A stretch of DNA of 64,000 nucleotides from Novosphingobium sp. 28-62-57 (lineage in GTDB: Bacteria; Pseudomonadota; Alphaproteobacteria; Sphingomonadales; Sphingomonadaceae): the NCBI GenBank assembly GCA_002256985.1, contig NCGO01000010.1:1-64000 (forward strand), in the 5' to 3' direction. The position numbers and the translations under genes are program-made. Below are positions 1-11,100 of the stretch, one piece after another. Each line of letters starts with the position of its first letter. The stretch's first letter is position 1. The notes beneath the pieces are model-generated. The model was not told the origin of the DNA, made no database searches, and saw nothing but the letters and a program-made list of their open reading frames with translations.

Positions 1-564
1 CAGGCTGGCATAGCGCGGCTCGTTCAGGCGCAAGTCGGTGGTGACCACCGCGGGCAGGGCGAGGCGCACGGTCTGAAGGCCGCCATCGATCTCGCGCTTT
101 ACCACAACCGCATCGCCTTCGACGCTGACTTCGTTGGCGAAGGTGCCTTGCGGGCGGCCCAGCAGCGCGGCGACCATCTGGCCGACCTGATTGGCGTCAT
201 CGTCAATCGCCTGCTTGCCGGTGATGATCAGCGCTGGCTGTTCCTCGCCTGCAATCCCGACGATGATCTTGGCCACGGCCAGCGGCTCAACCTCGTCTTC
301 GCACAGCACCAGTACAGCCCGGTCCGCACCCATGGCGAGCGCCGTGCGCAGCGTTTCCTGCGCCTTCTGCGGACCCACCGACACCGCCACAATCTCGGTC
401 ACCACGCCCTTTTCCTTCAGGCGAATGGCTTCCTCAACCGCGATCTCGTCAAACGGGTTCATGCTCATCTTCACGTTCGCAAGATCAACACCGCTCCCAT
501 CCGCCTTCACTCGCGGCTTCACGTTATAGTCAATCACGCGCTTCACGCAGACCAGGGCTTTCAT
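1..564 (-). CDS. etfB: Electron transfer flavoprotein beta subunit (3' end outside window)
   Basis: Half of the soluble ETF heterodimer, which carries electrons from acyl-CoA and related dehydrogenases to ETF-ubiquinone oxidoreductase. Reading from 564 downwards gives [16 protein letters not shown], then [19 protein letters not shown] and [20 protein letters not shown], all typical of EtfB. About 188 of roughly 249 residues are present; the C-terminus lies off the left edge, so etfA cannot be seen. The ATG at 564 has an AAAGGA about ten bases upstream. It lies downstream of sucC in the same direction, but a terminator-like hairpin separates them. The family is clear; only completeness is unknown. 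Confidence 0.93.
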   Translation of the reverse strand, partial: MKALVCVKRVIDYNVKPRVKADGSGVDLANVKMSMNPFDEIAVEEAIRLKEKGVVTEIVAVSVGPQKAQETLRTALAMGADRAVLVLCEDEVEPLAVAKIIVGIAGEEQPALIITGKQAIDDDANQVGQMVAALLGRPQGTFANEVSVEGDAVVVKREIDGGLQTVRLALPAVVTTDLRLNEPRYASL

Positions 565-663
565 CGCCAAGCGTCCTTTCCCTTGAAACCAATGCAAACG
601 GCATAATTCGCGCTTACGTAAACGTCAACTGCGAACTGGCCGACTGTTCATGCAGGCAGAATG

Positions 664-697
664 CAAAAAGGGGCGCCGGTTGCCCAGCGCCCCTTTC
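664..697 (-). terminator. Rho-independent terminator of sucC
   Basis: Read on the minus strand, a GC-rich stem built on AAAGGGGCGC / GCGCCCCTTT is followed by a T run. It starts about 25 bases after the sucC stop codon and before etfB. Confidence 0.8.
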
Positions 698-720
698 GTT
701 CATGATCACTATGCGGACGT

Positions 721-1920
721 TCAGGCGACCGCGCGCACTTCGGCCACGATCTTCTTCGCGGCATCGCCCAGATCGTTGGCGGCGACGATCGGCAGGCCGG
801 AGTTTGCCAGAATGTCCTTGCCCTGCTGCACGTTGGTGCCTTCGAGACGGACGACCAGCGGAACCGAAAGATTCACTTCCTTGGCCGCGGCAACGATGCC
901 TTCGGCGATGATGTCGCACTTCATGATCCCGCCGAAGATGTTGACGAGAATGCCCTTCACCGCCGGGTCCTTGAGGATGATCTTGAAGGCTGCCGTCACC
1001 TTCTCCTTGTTGGCACCACCACCAACGTCAAGGAAGTTGGCGGGGAATTCGCCGTTCAGCTTGATGATGTCCATCGTCGCCATGGCAAGGCCCGCGCCAT
1101 TGACCATGCAGCCGATGTTGCCATCCAATTTGATGTAGGCAAGGTCATACTTGCTGGCTTCGATTTCCGCCGGGTCTTCCTCGGTTTCATCGCGCAGCGC
1201 GAAGACATCGGGGTGGCGATAGAGCGCGTTCGAATCGAAGCTCATCTTGGTGTCGAGGACGAGCAGGTTGCCGTCTTTGGTTTCCACCAGCGGGTTGATT
1301 TCGAGCATGTCGCAATCGAGCGCGACAAAGGCGTTGTAAAGCTGGCCCGCGATCTTGGCGGCCTGCTTGTGCAGCTCGCCCGACAGGCCCAGCGCGAAGC
1401 CGACGGCGCGGCCGTGGTGCGGCATGAAGCCTTCGGCCGGATCGATGGTGATCGTGTGGATCTTTTCCGGCGTGGAGTGGGCGACTTCTTCGATGTCCAT
1501 GCCGCCTTCGGTCGACACGATCATGGCAACGCGGCTGGAAGCGCGGTCCACGACCATCGACAGGTAATATTCCTTGGCGATATCAACGCCATCGGTCACG
1601 TAAAGACGGTTGACCTGCTTGCCTGCTTCACCGGTCTGGATGGTGACGAGCGTGTTGCCGAGCATTTCCTTGGCGAAAGCTTCGACTTCCTCGATGCTCT
1701 TGGCCAGACGCACGCCGCCCTTGGCATCGGCGGGGAGCTCCTTGAACTTGCCCTTGCCGCGGCCGCCTGCGTGGATCTGCGCCTTGACGACATAGAGCGG
1801 CCCGGGAAGCTGCTTGGCCGCAGCCACGGCTTCTTCAACGGTCAGCGCGGCAATGCCGGCCGGGATGCCGACGCCAAACTTTGCCAGCAGTTCCTTGCCC
1901 TGATATTCATGGACGTTCAT
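721..1920 (-). CDS. sucC: Succinyl-CoA ligase (ADP-forming) beta subunit
   Basis: TCA-cycle enzyme subunit: ATP-grasp protein that couples succinyl-CoA cleavage to nucleotide triphosphate formation together with SucD. The 399 residues match the usual length. Visible signatures are the N-terminal [17 protein letters not shown], the nucleotide-site stretch [13 protein letters not shown], the metal-site [11 protein letters not shown], and the C-terminal GGGANKEKV and IFGGIMKCD segments. The start has GGGGA upstream. sucD is not next to it; the next gene in the same direction is etfB, beyond a terminator. Divergent from the phosphatase gene at 2134. Confidence 0.97.
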   Translation of the reverse strand: MNVHEYQGKELLAKFGVGIPAGIAALTVEEAVAAAKQLPGPLYVVKAQIHAGGRGKGKFKELPADAKGGVRLAKSIEEVEAFAKEMLGNTLVTIQTGEAGKQVNRLYVTDGVDIAKEYYLSMVVDRASSRVAMIVSTEGGMDIEEVAHSTPEKIHTITIDPAEGFMPHHGRAVGFALGLSGELHKQAAKIAGQLYNAFVALDCDMLEINPLVETKDGNLLVLDTKMSFDSNALYRHPDVFALRDETEEDPAEIEASKYDLAYIKLDGNIGCMVNGAGLAMATMDIIKLNGEFPANFLDVGGGANKEKVTAAFKIILKDPAVKGILVNIFGGIMKCDIIAEGIVAAAKEVNLSVPLVVRLEGTNVQQGKDILANSGLPIVAANDLGDAAKKIVAEVRAVA

Positions 1921-2133
1921 GCGTGATCCCCGACTTGATTGACCCTTTCAGGCCAGCAGGCGCGCCGTGTTTGGCGCAACGGTATGCACCAAGACTGGTG
2001 CGTTGAGTCGCTATGCCTTAAGCACAGCACGCAAGGCTTGAAAAGGGGCGTAAATGCGAGGTTGCCACCTATCTTTGATAACAACTCGCAATTGCAGCAG
2101 TATCTATGGTGCCGCTACGGTCAAGGTCGTGCG

Positions 2134-2910
2134 ATGATCGATTATGAATGCTTTCACACCATCGTGCGCACGGCCGGAGACATGGCGCTCGCGCTGTGGC
2201 CCGGACACGGTCATGCGCCTGCGGTGTGGGAAAAGACGCCCGGCAGCCCGGTATGCGATGCCGATATTGCGGTGGACGCCTTTCTGAAGCGCGAACTGGG
2301 GGCACTGCTGCCATCGGCGGGCTGGCTTTCCGAAGAGACGGTCGATCATCCCGACCGGCTGGAGCGCGGTTTGTGCTGGCTGGTCGATCCGGTGGACGGC
2401 ACCCGCGATTTCGTGCGTGGACGTCCGGGCTGGGCCGTTTCGGTGGCGCTCGTGAGTGAGGGTCGCCCGCTGATTGGCGCGCTGAGCGCGCCTGCGCGCG
2501 GCGAATACTGGGCAGCGATTGCCGGGCAAGGGGCAACGCGCAATGGCCTGCCATTGCAGGCGAGCACGCGCACGGTGCTGGCCGGATCACGCGTTCCGGC
2601 GGACGCTTTGCCTGCGCCCGATGCCGACCTTGTGATCGTGGACAAGCCCAATTCCATTGCGCTGCGCATCGCGATGGTGGGCGCAGACGAGGCGGATTTG
2701 CTGGCCACGCTGCGCTGGGGCTTTGAATGGGACATTGCCGCCGCCACGCTGATCGCGCGGGAAGCAGGGGCGGCGACATCCGATGCCTTTGGCAAGCCGC
2801 TGGCCTATAACAAGCGCGATCCCCGCGATTTTGGCCTGCTGGTAAGCGCGCCTGCGATCCATGCCGCAGCGGTGGAGCGGTTGGCGGAGCGGGCGGCGAA
2901 GCTGGCGTAA
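2134..2910 (+). CDS. Inositol monophosphatase family phosphatase (CysQ/HisN-like)
   Basis: Mg2+-dependent, Li+-sensitive phosphatase superfamily. The key evidence is the WLVDPVDGTRDF motif (metal-binding D-x-x-D-G-T), the acidic SEETVD before it, and WDIAAATLIAREAG near the C-terminus, which carries the third metal-ligand Asp. The ATG at 2134 gives 258 residues, the normal length; an in-frame ATG at 1939 would add 65 residues with no family resemblance. The substrate could be 3'-phosphoadenosine 5'-phosphate (CysQ), histidinol phosphate or inositol phosphate; the sequence alone does not decide. Convergent with the aldo/keto reductase, with a large hairpin between them. Confidence 0.85.
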   Translation: MIDYECFHTIVRTAGDMALALWPGHGHAPAVWEKTPGSPVCDADIAVDAFLKRELGALLPSAGWLSEETVDHPDRLERGLCWLVDPVDGTRDFVRGRPGWAVSVALVSEGRPLIGALSAPARGEYWAAIAGQGATRNGLPLQASTRTVLAGSRVPADALPAPDADLVIVDKPNSIALRIAMVGADEADLLATLRWGFEWDIAAATLIAREAGAATSDAFGKPLAYNKRDPRDFGLLVSAPAIHAAAVERLAERAAKLA

Positions 2911-2946
2911 ATGAAGCCGAGTTTCCTCTCGGTCAAAAAAGCTAGC

Positions 2947-3010
2947 CCGTTCGTGTCGAGCGAAGTCGAGACACATGGTTTGGTGTCTCGACTTCGCTCG
3001 ACACGAACGG
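2947..3010. repeat. Perfect 28-bp inverted repeat between convergent genes
   Basis: Arms 2947-2974 and 2983-3010 are exact reverse complements of 28 bases around an 8-base loop. The arm (starting CCGTTCGTGTCGAG) recurs at 6535-6562 and 32219-32246, so it is a dispersed repeat. Sitting between two convergent genes it may also act as a two-way terminator. Confidence 0.92.
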
Positions 3011-3034
3011 AAGGTTGCTTGATGTTCGAGAGCC

Positions 3035-4027
3035 TTAAAAATCCTCGGTGTCGATCGTCGGCAGGATTGCGCCGCCATAGCGGTGGCCCGCGACGGTCTG
3101 CTGGTTGATCAGCGCATCGATTTCCGCAGCGGTGACGGCGGGGATTTCCCAGTCCCAGCGGGCGATATTCTCTTCCAGATGGGCGATCTTGCCGGTGCCA
3201 GGGATGGTGACCACGTGGTCACCGCGCGAATGCACCCAGGCGAGGCTGAGCTGTGCCGGGGTGACGCCTTCGCGCGCGGCGATGGCGTTGAACTGCTGCA
3301 CCAGCGCAAAGTTCTTGGGCCAGTTTTCGGCATTCATGCGCGGCATGGCCTTGCGGATATCGCCATCGGGCAGGGCCGCCGGGTCTTGCAGGCCATTGGC
3401 GAGCACGCCGCGCCCGACTGGAGAGAAGGCGACAAAAGCGGTGCCAAGATCACGGCAGGCATCAAGCACGGCGATTTCCGCCTGCCGGGTCCATGGCGAA
3501 TATTCTGTCTGCATTGCGGTGATGGGGTGGACCGCAGCAGCGCGGCGGAGCGTTTCGGCCGACATTTCGGACAGGCCGATGCCACCGATCTTGCCCTCTT
3601 TCACAAGGTCCGCCATCGCGCCGACCGATTCCTCGATCGGCACGTTCCGGTCCAGCCGGTGCATGTAATAGAGGTCGATATGGTCGGTCTGCAGCAGGCG
3701 CAGTGATACTTCGAGCTCAGAGCGGATCGTATCGGGATGGCAATCGACGCCGCGTTTTTCACCGCTGGCAAAGATGCCCATTTTCGATGCGAGATAGACC
3801 CTGTCACGCCGCCCCTTCAGCGCGATGCCGACTTGTGTTTCGTTGTGGCCAAGGCCGTAGAGCCGCGCGGTATCGAAGTGGTCGTAACCGATATCGACCG
3901 CGTGCTGGAGCAGGCGAATGCCATCTTCATCGCTGGGACGGCCGGAATAAGCCCAGCTCAGCGACATGCAGCCAAGGCCTACGGGGTTGACCTGTCGTCC
4001 GTTGATGCGGCGGCGCTGAATCGGCAT
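3035..4027 (-). CDS. Aldo/keto reductase
   Basis: NADPH-dependent TIM-barrel oxidoreductase, cytoplasmic. From the ATG at 4027 (strong GAAGGAG ribosome site eight bases upstream) the protein has 330 residues. The catalytic tetrad is visible: D52 and Y57 in FDTARLYGLG, K82 in LASKMG, H123 in YYMHRLD. SLAWVHSRGDHVVTIPGTGK near the C-terminus is the usual cofactor-site region. A longer start at 4069 lacks comparable support. Substrate unknown; closest in pattern to the YakC/Tas-type AKRs. Confidence 0.92.
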   Translation of the reverse strand: MPIQRRRINGRQVNPVGLGCMSLSWAYSGRPSDEDGIRLLQHAVDIGYDHFDTARLYGLGHNETQVGIALKGRRDRVYLASKMGIFASGEKRGVDCHPDTIRSELEVSLRLLQTDHIDLYYMHRLDRNVPIEESVGAMADLVKEGKIGGIGLSEMSAETLRRAAAVHPITAMQTEYSPWTRQAEIAVLDACRDLGTAFVAFSPVGRGVLANGLQDPAALPDGDIRKAMPRMNAENWPKNFALVQQFNAIAAREGVTPAQLSLAWVHSRGDHVVTIPGTGKIAHLEENIARWDWEIPAVTAAEIDALINQQTVAGHRYGGAILPTIDTEDF

Positions 4028-4101
4028 GAGCTGATCTCCTTCAGCAGCGCCGATGCCAGCAGCGCGCAATGAGGGTCAACCGCGAAACGCATGGGATATA
4101 A

Positions 4102-4139
4102 CAAAAACGGCGCCACCCGCGAGGGGCAGCGCCGTTTCC
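4102..4139 (-). terminator. Terminator of the OmpA-type lipoprotein gene
   Basis: On the minus strand AAACGGCGCTGCC pairs with GGTGGCGCCGTTTTTGT, giving a GC stem followed by Ts, about 17 bases after the stop codon at 4156. Confidence 0.8.
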
Positions 4140-4155
4140 GAATTGATATAGTGGC

Positions 4156-4848
4156 TTACTGGCCAGTGCGCGCGGCGTTCACATCATCCTGACTGACCGG
4201 CACGATCTTGATTTCGACACGGCGGTTGGCCGAGCGGCCTTCTTCGGTGTCGTTCGAAGCGATGGGCTGCGATTCCCCGAAGCCCTGGCTGCGGATGCGG
4301 GCATAGCCGACGCCGCGCGAGGTCAGGTAATCGGCAACGGCGCGGGCGCGACGTTCGGACAGGGCCTGATTATAGGCGTCAGACCCGGTCGAATCGGTGT
4401 GACCATAAACGTCGATCAGCGAGTTCGGATATTGCACCAGCGACTGTGCGACGCGATCAAGCGTTGCGCCGAAAGCGGGCCTTACGGCAGAGCTATCGAC
4501 ATCGAACGTGACGCCGTTTGGCAGGTTCACGAGAATGGCGTTGCCGCCGTCCGTTTCGGTCACATCAATGCCGGTGCCAGCAGTCTGTTCGCGCAGTTCG
4601 CGAATCTGCTTGTCTTTTTGGTAGCCGATGACGCCACCGGCCACGCCGCCAATGCCAGCGCCGACGATGCGCCCGGTCTTGCCGCCAATCAGGCCGCCCA
4701 GCAATGCGCCGCCCAGAACACCGCCCAGACCGCCGATGGCCGTGCGGGAAACTTTGCGTTCTCCGGTGTTTGGATCGGTGACGCAAGCCGACAGGCTGAT
4801 GAGCGATACGGCACACAGGCTCGACATCATGATTTGGCGTATTTTCAT
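4156..4848 (-). CDS. OmpA/YiaD-type outer-membrane lipoprotein
   Basis: Predicted peptidoglycan-binding lipoprotein of 230 residues. The N-terminus is a lipoprotein signal with lipobox LISLSAC (lipidated Cys22). Residues about 38-78 form a glycine zipper (GGVLGGALLGGLIGGKTG and following), which resembles a membrane-inserting or oligomerising hairpin. The C-terminal half is an OmpA domain: VDVYGHTDSTGSDAYN, LSERRARAVADYL, and the Arg-rich NRRVEIKIVP end. The ATG at 4848 is preceded by AAAGGGGACC; upstream in-frame codons have no signal-like sequence. Same architecture as E. coli YiaD. Confidence 0.9.
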   Translation of the reverse strand: MKIRQIMMSSLCAVSLISLSACVTDPNTGERKVSRTAIGGLGGVLGGALLGGLIGGKTGRIVGAGIGGVAGGVIGYQKDKQIRELREQTAGTGIDVTETDGGNAILVNLPNGVTFDVDSSAVRPAFGATLDRVAQSLVQYPNSLIDVYGHTDSTGSDAYNQALSERRARAVADYLTSRGVGYARIRSQGFGESQPIASNDTEEGRSANRRVEIKIVPVSQDDVNAARTGQ

Positions 4849-5035
4849 TCTTGGTCCCCTTTGCACGGCATCCTGATCAAACTTAGCGTCAGGATGACGC
4901 AATGACACGATGAAATAAGCCCAAACTGACTGAACGGTTCCCGAACGAAATCCATTAGTGCCCAAAACACTGCAGATAACCTGCATAACCCCCCTGACTA
5001 TTCGCCTTTGCAGAAAATTCTGTTAGAGGCCGCGC

Positions 5036-6364
5036 ATGACTCCTTATCCTTGGTCCGACGTCGTGTTCATCTTGGGCCTCGTCGTGCTCAACGGCCTGTT
5101 TTCCATGTCGGAACTGGCGATTGTCTCGGCTCGCACATCTCGGCTGAGGGTTGCCGCCGAAGAGGGCAGTAAGGGCGCCAAGGTGGCGCTGGAGCTTGCT
5201 GCCGATCCAGGCAAATTCCTGTCGACGGTGCAGATCGGGATAACGCTCGTCGGCATTATCGCCGGTGCCTATTCCGGGGCGAGCCTTGGCGGACCCACCG
5301 CAGAGCGACTTGCGGCATGGGGGTTGCCTGCGCGCTATGCCGATGAGACGGGCTTTGCGCTGGTCATCGCCATCACCACCTACCTCAATCTGGTGGCCGG
5401 TGAACTGGTGCCCAAGCAACTGGCCCTGCGCGCTGCCGATTCGATTGCCAAGATCGCCGCGCCGCCCATGGCCATGATGGCACGCGTTACGGCTCCGCTA
5501 GTGTGGCTGCTGGACAATTCAACCAACCTGGTGCTGCGCCTGCTGGGCCTGAAAAAGGGCAACGATCAGGAGGTGACGGCCGAAGAACTGCACATGATCT
5601 TTGCCGAGGCCACGCGATCCGGCGTGATCGAGGAGGAAGAGCGCGCGCTGATGAGCGGGATCATGCGGCTGGCCGACCGGCCCGTGCGTGAGATGATGAC
5701 GCCGCGCACCGAACTGCACTGGATCGAGCGCCGCGCGCCCGAAGCCGAGCTGCGCGCCGCCATCGAAGACAGCCCGCATTCGCTGCTGCTGGTGGCCGAT
5801 GGATCGGTCGACAAGATCGTGGGCGTGGTCAAAGTGCGCGATGTGCTCTCCACGCTGCTGCGCGGGCGCAGGGTGCAACTGGGCCGGTTGATGAAGAAGC
5901 CCGCGATCGTGCCTGACCAGCTCGACACGATGGATGCGCTGAGCATGATCCAGCAGGCCGAAGTGGCGCTGGCGCTGGTGCATGACGAATATGGCCATCT
6001 TGAGGGGATTGTCACTCCGGCTGACTTGCTGGCGGCCATCGCCGGAAACTTCATCGCGCATGGCGATGCGGGCGATGGTCCGATGGTGATCGAGCGTGAG
6101 GATGGATCGCTGCTGATATCAGGCGCGCTGCCCGCCGATGCCATGGCCGAGCGGCTGGGCATCGACCTTTCCGACGACCGGGAATTTGCCACGACCGCCG
6201 GATATTGCCTGTCGGTGCTGAAGCGCCTGCCCAACGAGGGCGACCATTTCCACGATCAGGGCTGGCGTTTCGAAGTGGTCGACATGGACGGCCGCAAGAT
6301 CGACAAGCTGCTGGTGAGCCGGAAGAAGGCTGTGGTGGCAGCAGCGGTTGAGGGCGACGGGTAA
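5036..6364 (+). CDS. CNNM/CorC-HlyC family membrane protein
   Basis: A 442-residue protein with an N-terminal DUF21 membrane domain (helices roughly 5-30, 60-85, 105-130 and 140-165), two CBS domains (about 205-330, starting [13 protein letters not shown] and including [18 protein letters not shown]) and a C-terminal CorC_HlyC transporter-associated domain (about 345-430). Family members are annotated as hemolysins but many affect Mg2+ or Co2+ efflux; that role is inferred here. Start ATG has GAGG upstream. Convergent with gltD across a repeat-bearing spacer. Confidence 0.92.
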   Translation: MTPYPWSDVVFILGLVVLNGLFSMSELAIVSARTSRLRVAAEEGSKGAKVALELAADPGKFLSTVQIGITLVGIIAGAYSGASLGGPTAERLAAWGLPARYADETGFALVIAITTYLNLVAGELVPKQLALRAADSIAKIAAPPMAMMARVTAPLVWLLDNSTNLVLRLLGLKKGNDQEVTAEELHMIFAEATRSGVIEEEERALMSGIMRLADRPVREMMTPRTELHWIERRAPEAELRAAIEDSPHSLLLVADGSVDKIVGVVKVRDVLSTLLRGRRVQLGRLMKKPAIVPDQLDTMDALSMIQQAEVALALVHDEYGHLEGIVTPADLLAAIAGNFIAHGDAGDGPMVIEREDGSLLISGALPADAMAERLGIDLSDDREFATTAGYCLSVLKRLPNEGDHFHDQGWRFEVVDMDGRKIDKLLVSRKKAVVAAAVEGDG

Positions 6365-6388
6365 CCCGACTGCTTCGTTACCTTTGAT

Positions 6389-6469
6389 CCGCTCATCCTG
6401 AGCCTGTCGAAGGATGCTTGGTCACGCGCTGGCGTAGCGGGCATGCTTCGACAAGCTCGGCATGAGCGG
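6389..6469. repeat. Dispersed imperfect palindrome (TGTCGAAGGATG type)
   Basis: Arms 6389-6416 and 6442-6469 are near reverse complements (CCGCTCATCCTGAGCCTGTC against ACAAGCTCGGCATGAGCGG). With the repeat at 6535 it fills the 294-base gap between the CorC-like gene and gltD; no gene is visible there. Confidence 0.8.
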
Positions 6470-6534
6470 GGTCGGGGGCTTGCGCGGGATTCGGGATTAG
6501 ACCGGGATGACATTGCATTGATCCAACACATGTC

Positions 6535-6586
6535 CCGTTCGTGTCGAGCGAAGTCGAGACACCGCGCAAAGTGTCTCGACTTCGGG
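6535..6586. repeat. Second copy of the 28-bp palindromic repeat
   Basis: 6535-6562 is identical to the arm at 2947-2974. The second arm (6571-6586) matches for 16 bases and then diverges, so this copy is a decayed hairpin. Confidence 0.88.
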
Positions 6587-6658
6587 CGTTGCCCGAAGTT
6601 TACCCCGAGCATGTGCGCCCCGGTGGGACGCCCTTTTTGATTCAGTGTCGGCGCATGA

Positions 6659-8092
6659 TCAGCGCGGCAGTTCGCTCACGCCCATCAGCGCTTCGTCCAC
6701 CGCGCGGGCGCATTGGCGGCCTTCGCGGATGGCCCAGACGACAAGGCTTTGGCCGCGGCGCATGTCGCCACAGGCAAAGACGTTTTCGACGCTGGTCTTG
6801 TAGTCGACGACATTGCCCTTCACGTTGCCGCGCGGGTCAAATTCCACGCCGGCTTGTTCGAGCAGGCCCTGCTTGCGCGGGCCGACAAAGCCCATGGCGA
6901 GCAGGATCAGGTCCGCCTTCAGCGTGAATTCGCTGCCGGGCACTTCCTGCATCTGGCCATTCACCCACTCAACGTGGACGCATTCGAGGCCAGCGACATC
7001 GTTCTCGCCCACGACGCGCTTGGTCAGCACGGCGAATTCGCGCTCGCACCCTTCTTCGTGGCTGGACGAGGTGCGCAGTTTGAGCGGCCAGTTGGGCCAG
7101 GACAGCGCCTTGTCTTCCTTTTCGGGCGGTTTGGGCATGATCTCAAGCTGGGTGACCGATGCGGCGCCCTGACGGTTGGACGTGCCGACGCAGTCCGAGC
7201 CGGTATCACCGCCGCCGATCACCACGACATGCTTGCCGGTGGCGGTGAGCGAACCGCGCGGTGCGGCGCGCAGTTCATCGTCGCCTGCATTGCGCTTGTT
7301 CTGCTGGGTCAGGAATTCCATCGCCATGCGCACGCTGGGAAGCTCTGCGCCGGGGATGTTCAACCCGCGCGGATCTTCTGCGCCGCCTGCCAGCACCACC
7401 GCATCGAAGTTTTCCTTTAGCGACGCGAACGAGACGGTCACGCCCACTTCCACCCCGACGCGGAACTGGACGCCTTCGGCCTCCATCTGCATCGCACGGC
7501 GATTGATGTGGGTCTTCTCCATCTTGAAGTCGGGGATGCCATAGCGCATCAGCCCGCCGATCCGGTCAGACTTTTCGAACACGGTGACCGAGTGGCCCGC
7601 GCGCGCAAGCTGTTGCGCGGCGGCCATGCCAGCGGGGCCAGAGCCCACCACGGCGACCGACTTGCCGGTCTTCTTGGCCGGAACCTGTGGCTCGATCCAG
7701 CCTTCCTTCCACCCGCGATCGACGATGGCGCATTCGATCGACTTGATGGTGACCGGCTGGTCCACGATGTTCAGCGTGCAGGCCGCCTCGCACGGGGCGG
7801 GGCAGATGCGGCCGGTGAATTCGGGGAAGTTGTTGGTCGAATGGAGATTGGTCAGCGCCTCGCGCCAATCGTTCTCATAGACCAGATGGTTCCAGTCGGG
7901 GATCTGGTTGTTCACCGGGCAGCCGTTGTGGCAGTACGGAATGCCGCAGTTCATGCAGCGTGCCGCCTGCCCTTTCAGGCCTGCATCGTCATGCGGGATG
8001 ACGAATTCGCGGTAGTGCTTCAGTCGCTCAGCGGGCGCATCGTACTTGCGGTCCTGCCGATCGATTTCGAGAAAGCCGGTTGCCTTACCCAT
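6659..8092 (-). CDS. gltD: Glutamate synthase (NADPH) small subunit
   Basis: Beta subunit of GOGAT; supplies electrons from NADPH through FAD and iron-sulfur clusters to GltB for glutamate synthesis. The 477-residue protein has the N-terminal Cys clusters [14 protein letters not shown] and [12 protein letters not shown], an FAD site [20 protein letters not shown], and an NADPH site [12 protein letters not shown]. The ATG at 8092 begins [17 protein letters not shown], the usual GltD start; earlier in-frame codons lie inside gltB. It begins 13 bases after the gltB stop, so the two are co-transcribed. Confidence 0.97.
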   Translation of the reverse strand: MGKATGFLEIDRQDRKYDAPAERLKHYREFVIPHDDAGLKGQAARCMNCGIPYCHNGCPVNNQIPDWNHLVYENDWREALTNLHSTNNFPEFTGRICPAPCEAACTLNIVDQPVTIKSIECAIVDRGWKEGWIEPQVPAKKTGKSVAVVGSGPAGMAAAQQLARAGHSVTVFEKSDRIGGLMRYGIPDFKMEKTHINRRAMQMEAEGVQFRVGVEVGVTVSFASLKENFDAVVLAGGAEDPRGLNIPGAELPSVRMAMEFLTQQNKRNAGDDELRAAPRGSLTATGKHVVVIGGGDTGSDCVGTSNRQGAASVTQLEIMPKPPEKEDKALSWPNWPLKLRTSSSHEEGCEREFAVLTKRVVGENDVAGLECVHVEWVNGQMQEVPGSEFTLKADLILLAMGFVGPRKQGLLEQAGVEFDPRGNVKGNVVDYKTSVENVFACGDMRRGQSLVVWAIREGRQCARAVDEALMGVSELPR

Positions 8093-8105
8093 TGTAATCT
8101 GACCC

Positions 8106-11100
8106 TTACTCAGCCGCGACCGACGCGGCTTCGAGGCGCTCGGCCTCCATCTGGCGGAGCGCACGCGCATAGTCACGCGGCATCACTTTGACAAATCTGG
8201 GCAGAGCATCGGCCCAGTTGTCAAGGATTTCGCGCGCGCGCTTGCTGCCGGTGTAGAGGTGATGACGCTCAATCAACACACGCAGGCGTTCCGCGTCGTG
8301 ATAGAGCATATCGCCCATGCCATAATCATAGACATCAACGCCGCGCTGCTGCGGACGGCCTGAACCGTCTTCTTCATCACGCTGCGCCGAAACTGGCAGC
8401 AGATCGACCATCGCCTTGTTCGCAAGATCGGCAAAGTTGCCGTCCACGTCATAGACGTAAGCCACGCCGCCCGACATGCCTGCGGCAAAGTTGCGGCCGG
8501 TTTTGCCCAGCACGGCAACCACGCCGCCGGTCATGTATTCGCAGCCATGATCGCCGGTGCCTTCGACCACGGCGACCGCGCCCGAATTGCGCACGGCGAA
8601 GCGTTCTCCGGCCACGCCGTTGAAGTAGGCTTCCCCGGCAATCGCGCCATAGAGCACGGTGTTGCCGACGATGATGTTCTCTGACGGGTCACGCTCAACA
8701 TGCGCCGGAGGACGCACGATCACGCGGCCACCCGACAGGCCCTTGCCGACATAGTCGTTGGCATCGCCGACCAGATCGAGCGTTACGCCATGGGCAAGGA
8801 ACGCGCCGAACGATTGCCCGGCCACACCCTTGAACGCGATGTGGATGGTGTTGTCGGGCAAGCCCTTATGGCCATACTTGCGGGCGACTTCGCCCGAAAG
8901 CATTGCGCCGACCGTGCGGTTGACGTTGATGACCTTGCGTTCAAGGCGCACCGCCTGTCCGCTTTCCAAGGCCGGGGCGCTGGACTTGATCAGATCCTGA
9001 TCGAGCGCGGCTTCAAGGCCATGATCCTGCGTGCCGCTCCAGTTCAGGGTCGTGCCTTCAACAGGCTGAACCTGATGCAGCAGCTTGGACAGGTCGATGC
9101 CTTCCAGCTTCCAGTGATGGATCGCCTTGTTGGCTTCGAGCCGGTCAACCCGGCCAACCATTTCGGCCACGGTGCGGAAGCCCATTTCGGCCATGATCGC
9201 GCGCAGTTCTTCGGCAACGAAGAAGAAGTAGTTGATCACATGCTCAGGCTGACCGGTAAAGCGCGCGCGCAGGACCGGGTCTTGCGTGGCGACGCCCACC
9301 GGGCAGGTGTTCAGATGGCACTTGCGCATCATGATGCAGCCAGCAGCAATCAACGGCGCGGTGGCAAAGCCGAACTCGTCAGCGCCGAGCAGTGCGGCCA
9401 CGGCCACATCGCGCCCGGTGCGCAAGCCGCCATCGGCCTGCACGCAGATGCGCGAGCGCAGGTTGTTGAGCAGCAGCGTCTGCTGGGTTTCGGCAAGGCC
9501 GATTTCCCACGGGGACCCGGCATGCGTCAGCGAGGTCAGCGGCGATGCGCCCGTCCCGCCTTCATAGCCCGAAATCGTCACGTGATCGGCGCGTGCCTTG
9601 GAAACGCCCGCCGCCACGGTGCCGACGCCCACTTCGGACACCAGCTTGACCGAGATACGCGCGGTCGTGTTCACGTTCTTGAGATCGTGAATGAGTTGCG
9701 CGAGGTCTTCGATCGAGTAGATATCGTGGTGCGGCGGCGGCGAGATCAGGCCGACGCCGGGGGTGGAGTGGCGCGTCTTGCCGATGGTCTTGTCGACCTT
9801 GTCACCGGGAAGCTGGCCACCTTCGCCGGGCTTTGCGCCCTGCGCCATCTTGATCTGCACGTCATCAGCATTGACGAGGTATTCGGTGGTCACACCAAAG
9901 CGGCCCGAGGCGACCTGCTTGATGGCAGAACGCATCGAATCGCCGTTCGGCATCGGCTTGAACCGCGCCGGGTCTTCGCCGCCTTCGCCGGTGTTCGATT
10001 TGCCGCCGATGCGGTTCATCGCCACGGCCAGCGTGGTGTGCGCTTCCCAGCTGATCGAGCCATAGCTCATCGCGCCGGTGGCGAAGCGCTTGACGATTTC
10101 GCTGGCAGGTTCGACCTCTTCGAGCGGAATCGGCTGGTCGGCCTTCTTCAGCTCCATCAGCCCCCGAATGGTCAGCTGGCGCTCGGCCTGATCGTTGATC
10201 GACTGGGCGAATTCGCGATACTTTTCAGGCGTGTTGCCGCGCACGGCATGCTGCAGGCTGGCGATGTTGCTGGCCGTCCACGCATGCTCTTCACCGCGCA
10301 GGCGCAGCTGGTACATGCCGCCCACGTCGAGCATCTTCTTGTAGATCGGGTTGTCGCCATAGGCCGTGGCATGACGGCGCACGGTTTCCTCGGCGATTTC
10401 CTTGAGGCCCACGCCTTCGATCGTGGTCGCCGTGCCGGTGAAATAAGCATCGACGAACGCGCTCGACAGGCCGACCGCGTCAAAGATCTGCGCGCCGCAA
10501 TAGGACTGATAGGTGGAGATGCCCATCTTGGACATGACCTTCAGGATGCCCTTGCCGATGGCCTTGATGTAGTTCTTCTTTACATCCTTAGGCTCAAGCG
10601 GAAGCTCCTTGGCCACGCGGATCTGTTCCAGCGTTTCAAACGCCAGATAGGGGTTGATCGCTTCGGCGCCATAGCCTGCCAGCACGCAGAAGTGGTGCAC
10701 TTCACGCGCTTCACCGGTTTCAACGACAAGCCCGGTCTGCATGCGCAGGCCCTGCCGGACGAGGTGCTGGTGCACCGCCGCCGTTGCCAGCGCTGCCGGC
10801 ATCGGGATGCGGGTTTCGCACTGCGCACGGTCGGACAGGATCAGGATGTTCTTGTCGGCCAGCACCGCTTCAGTCGCGGCCCAGCACATTTCCTTGATCG
10901 CCATTTCAAGGCCATCGGCCCCGGTGGCAGCATCCCAGGTGGTGTCAATCGTGGCGGTGCGGAACGCGCCATCGAGCGCGGCTTCGACCGAGCGGATTTT
11001 GGCCACTTCCTCGTTCGTCAGGATCGGCTGATCGACTTCGAGCCGCTTGTGGCTGCCCGCATCGTGGCCCAGCAGATTGGGGCGCGGGCCGATCATGCTG

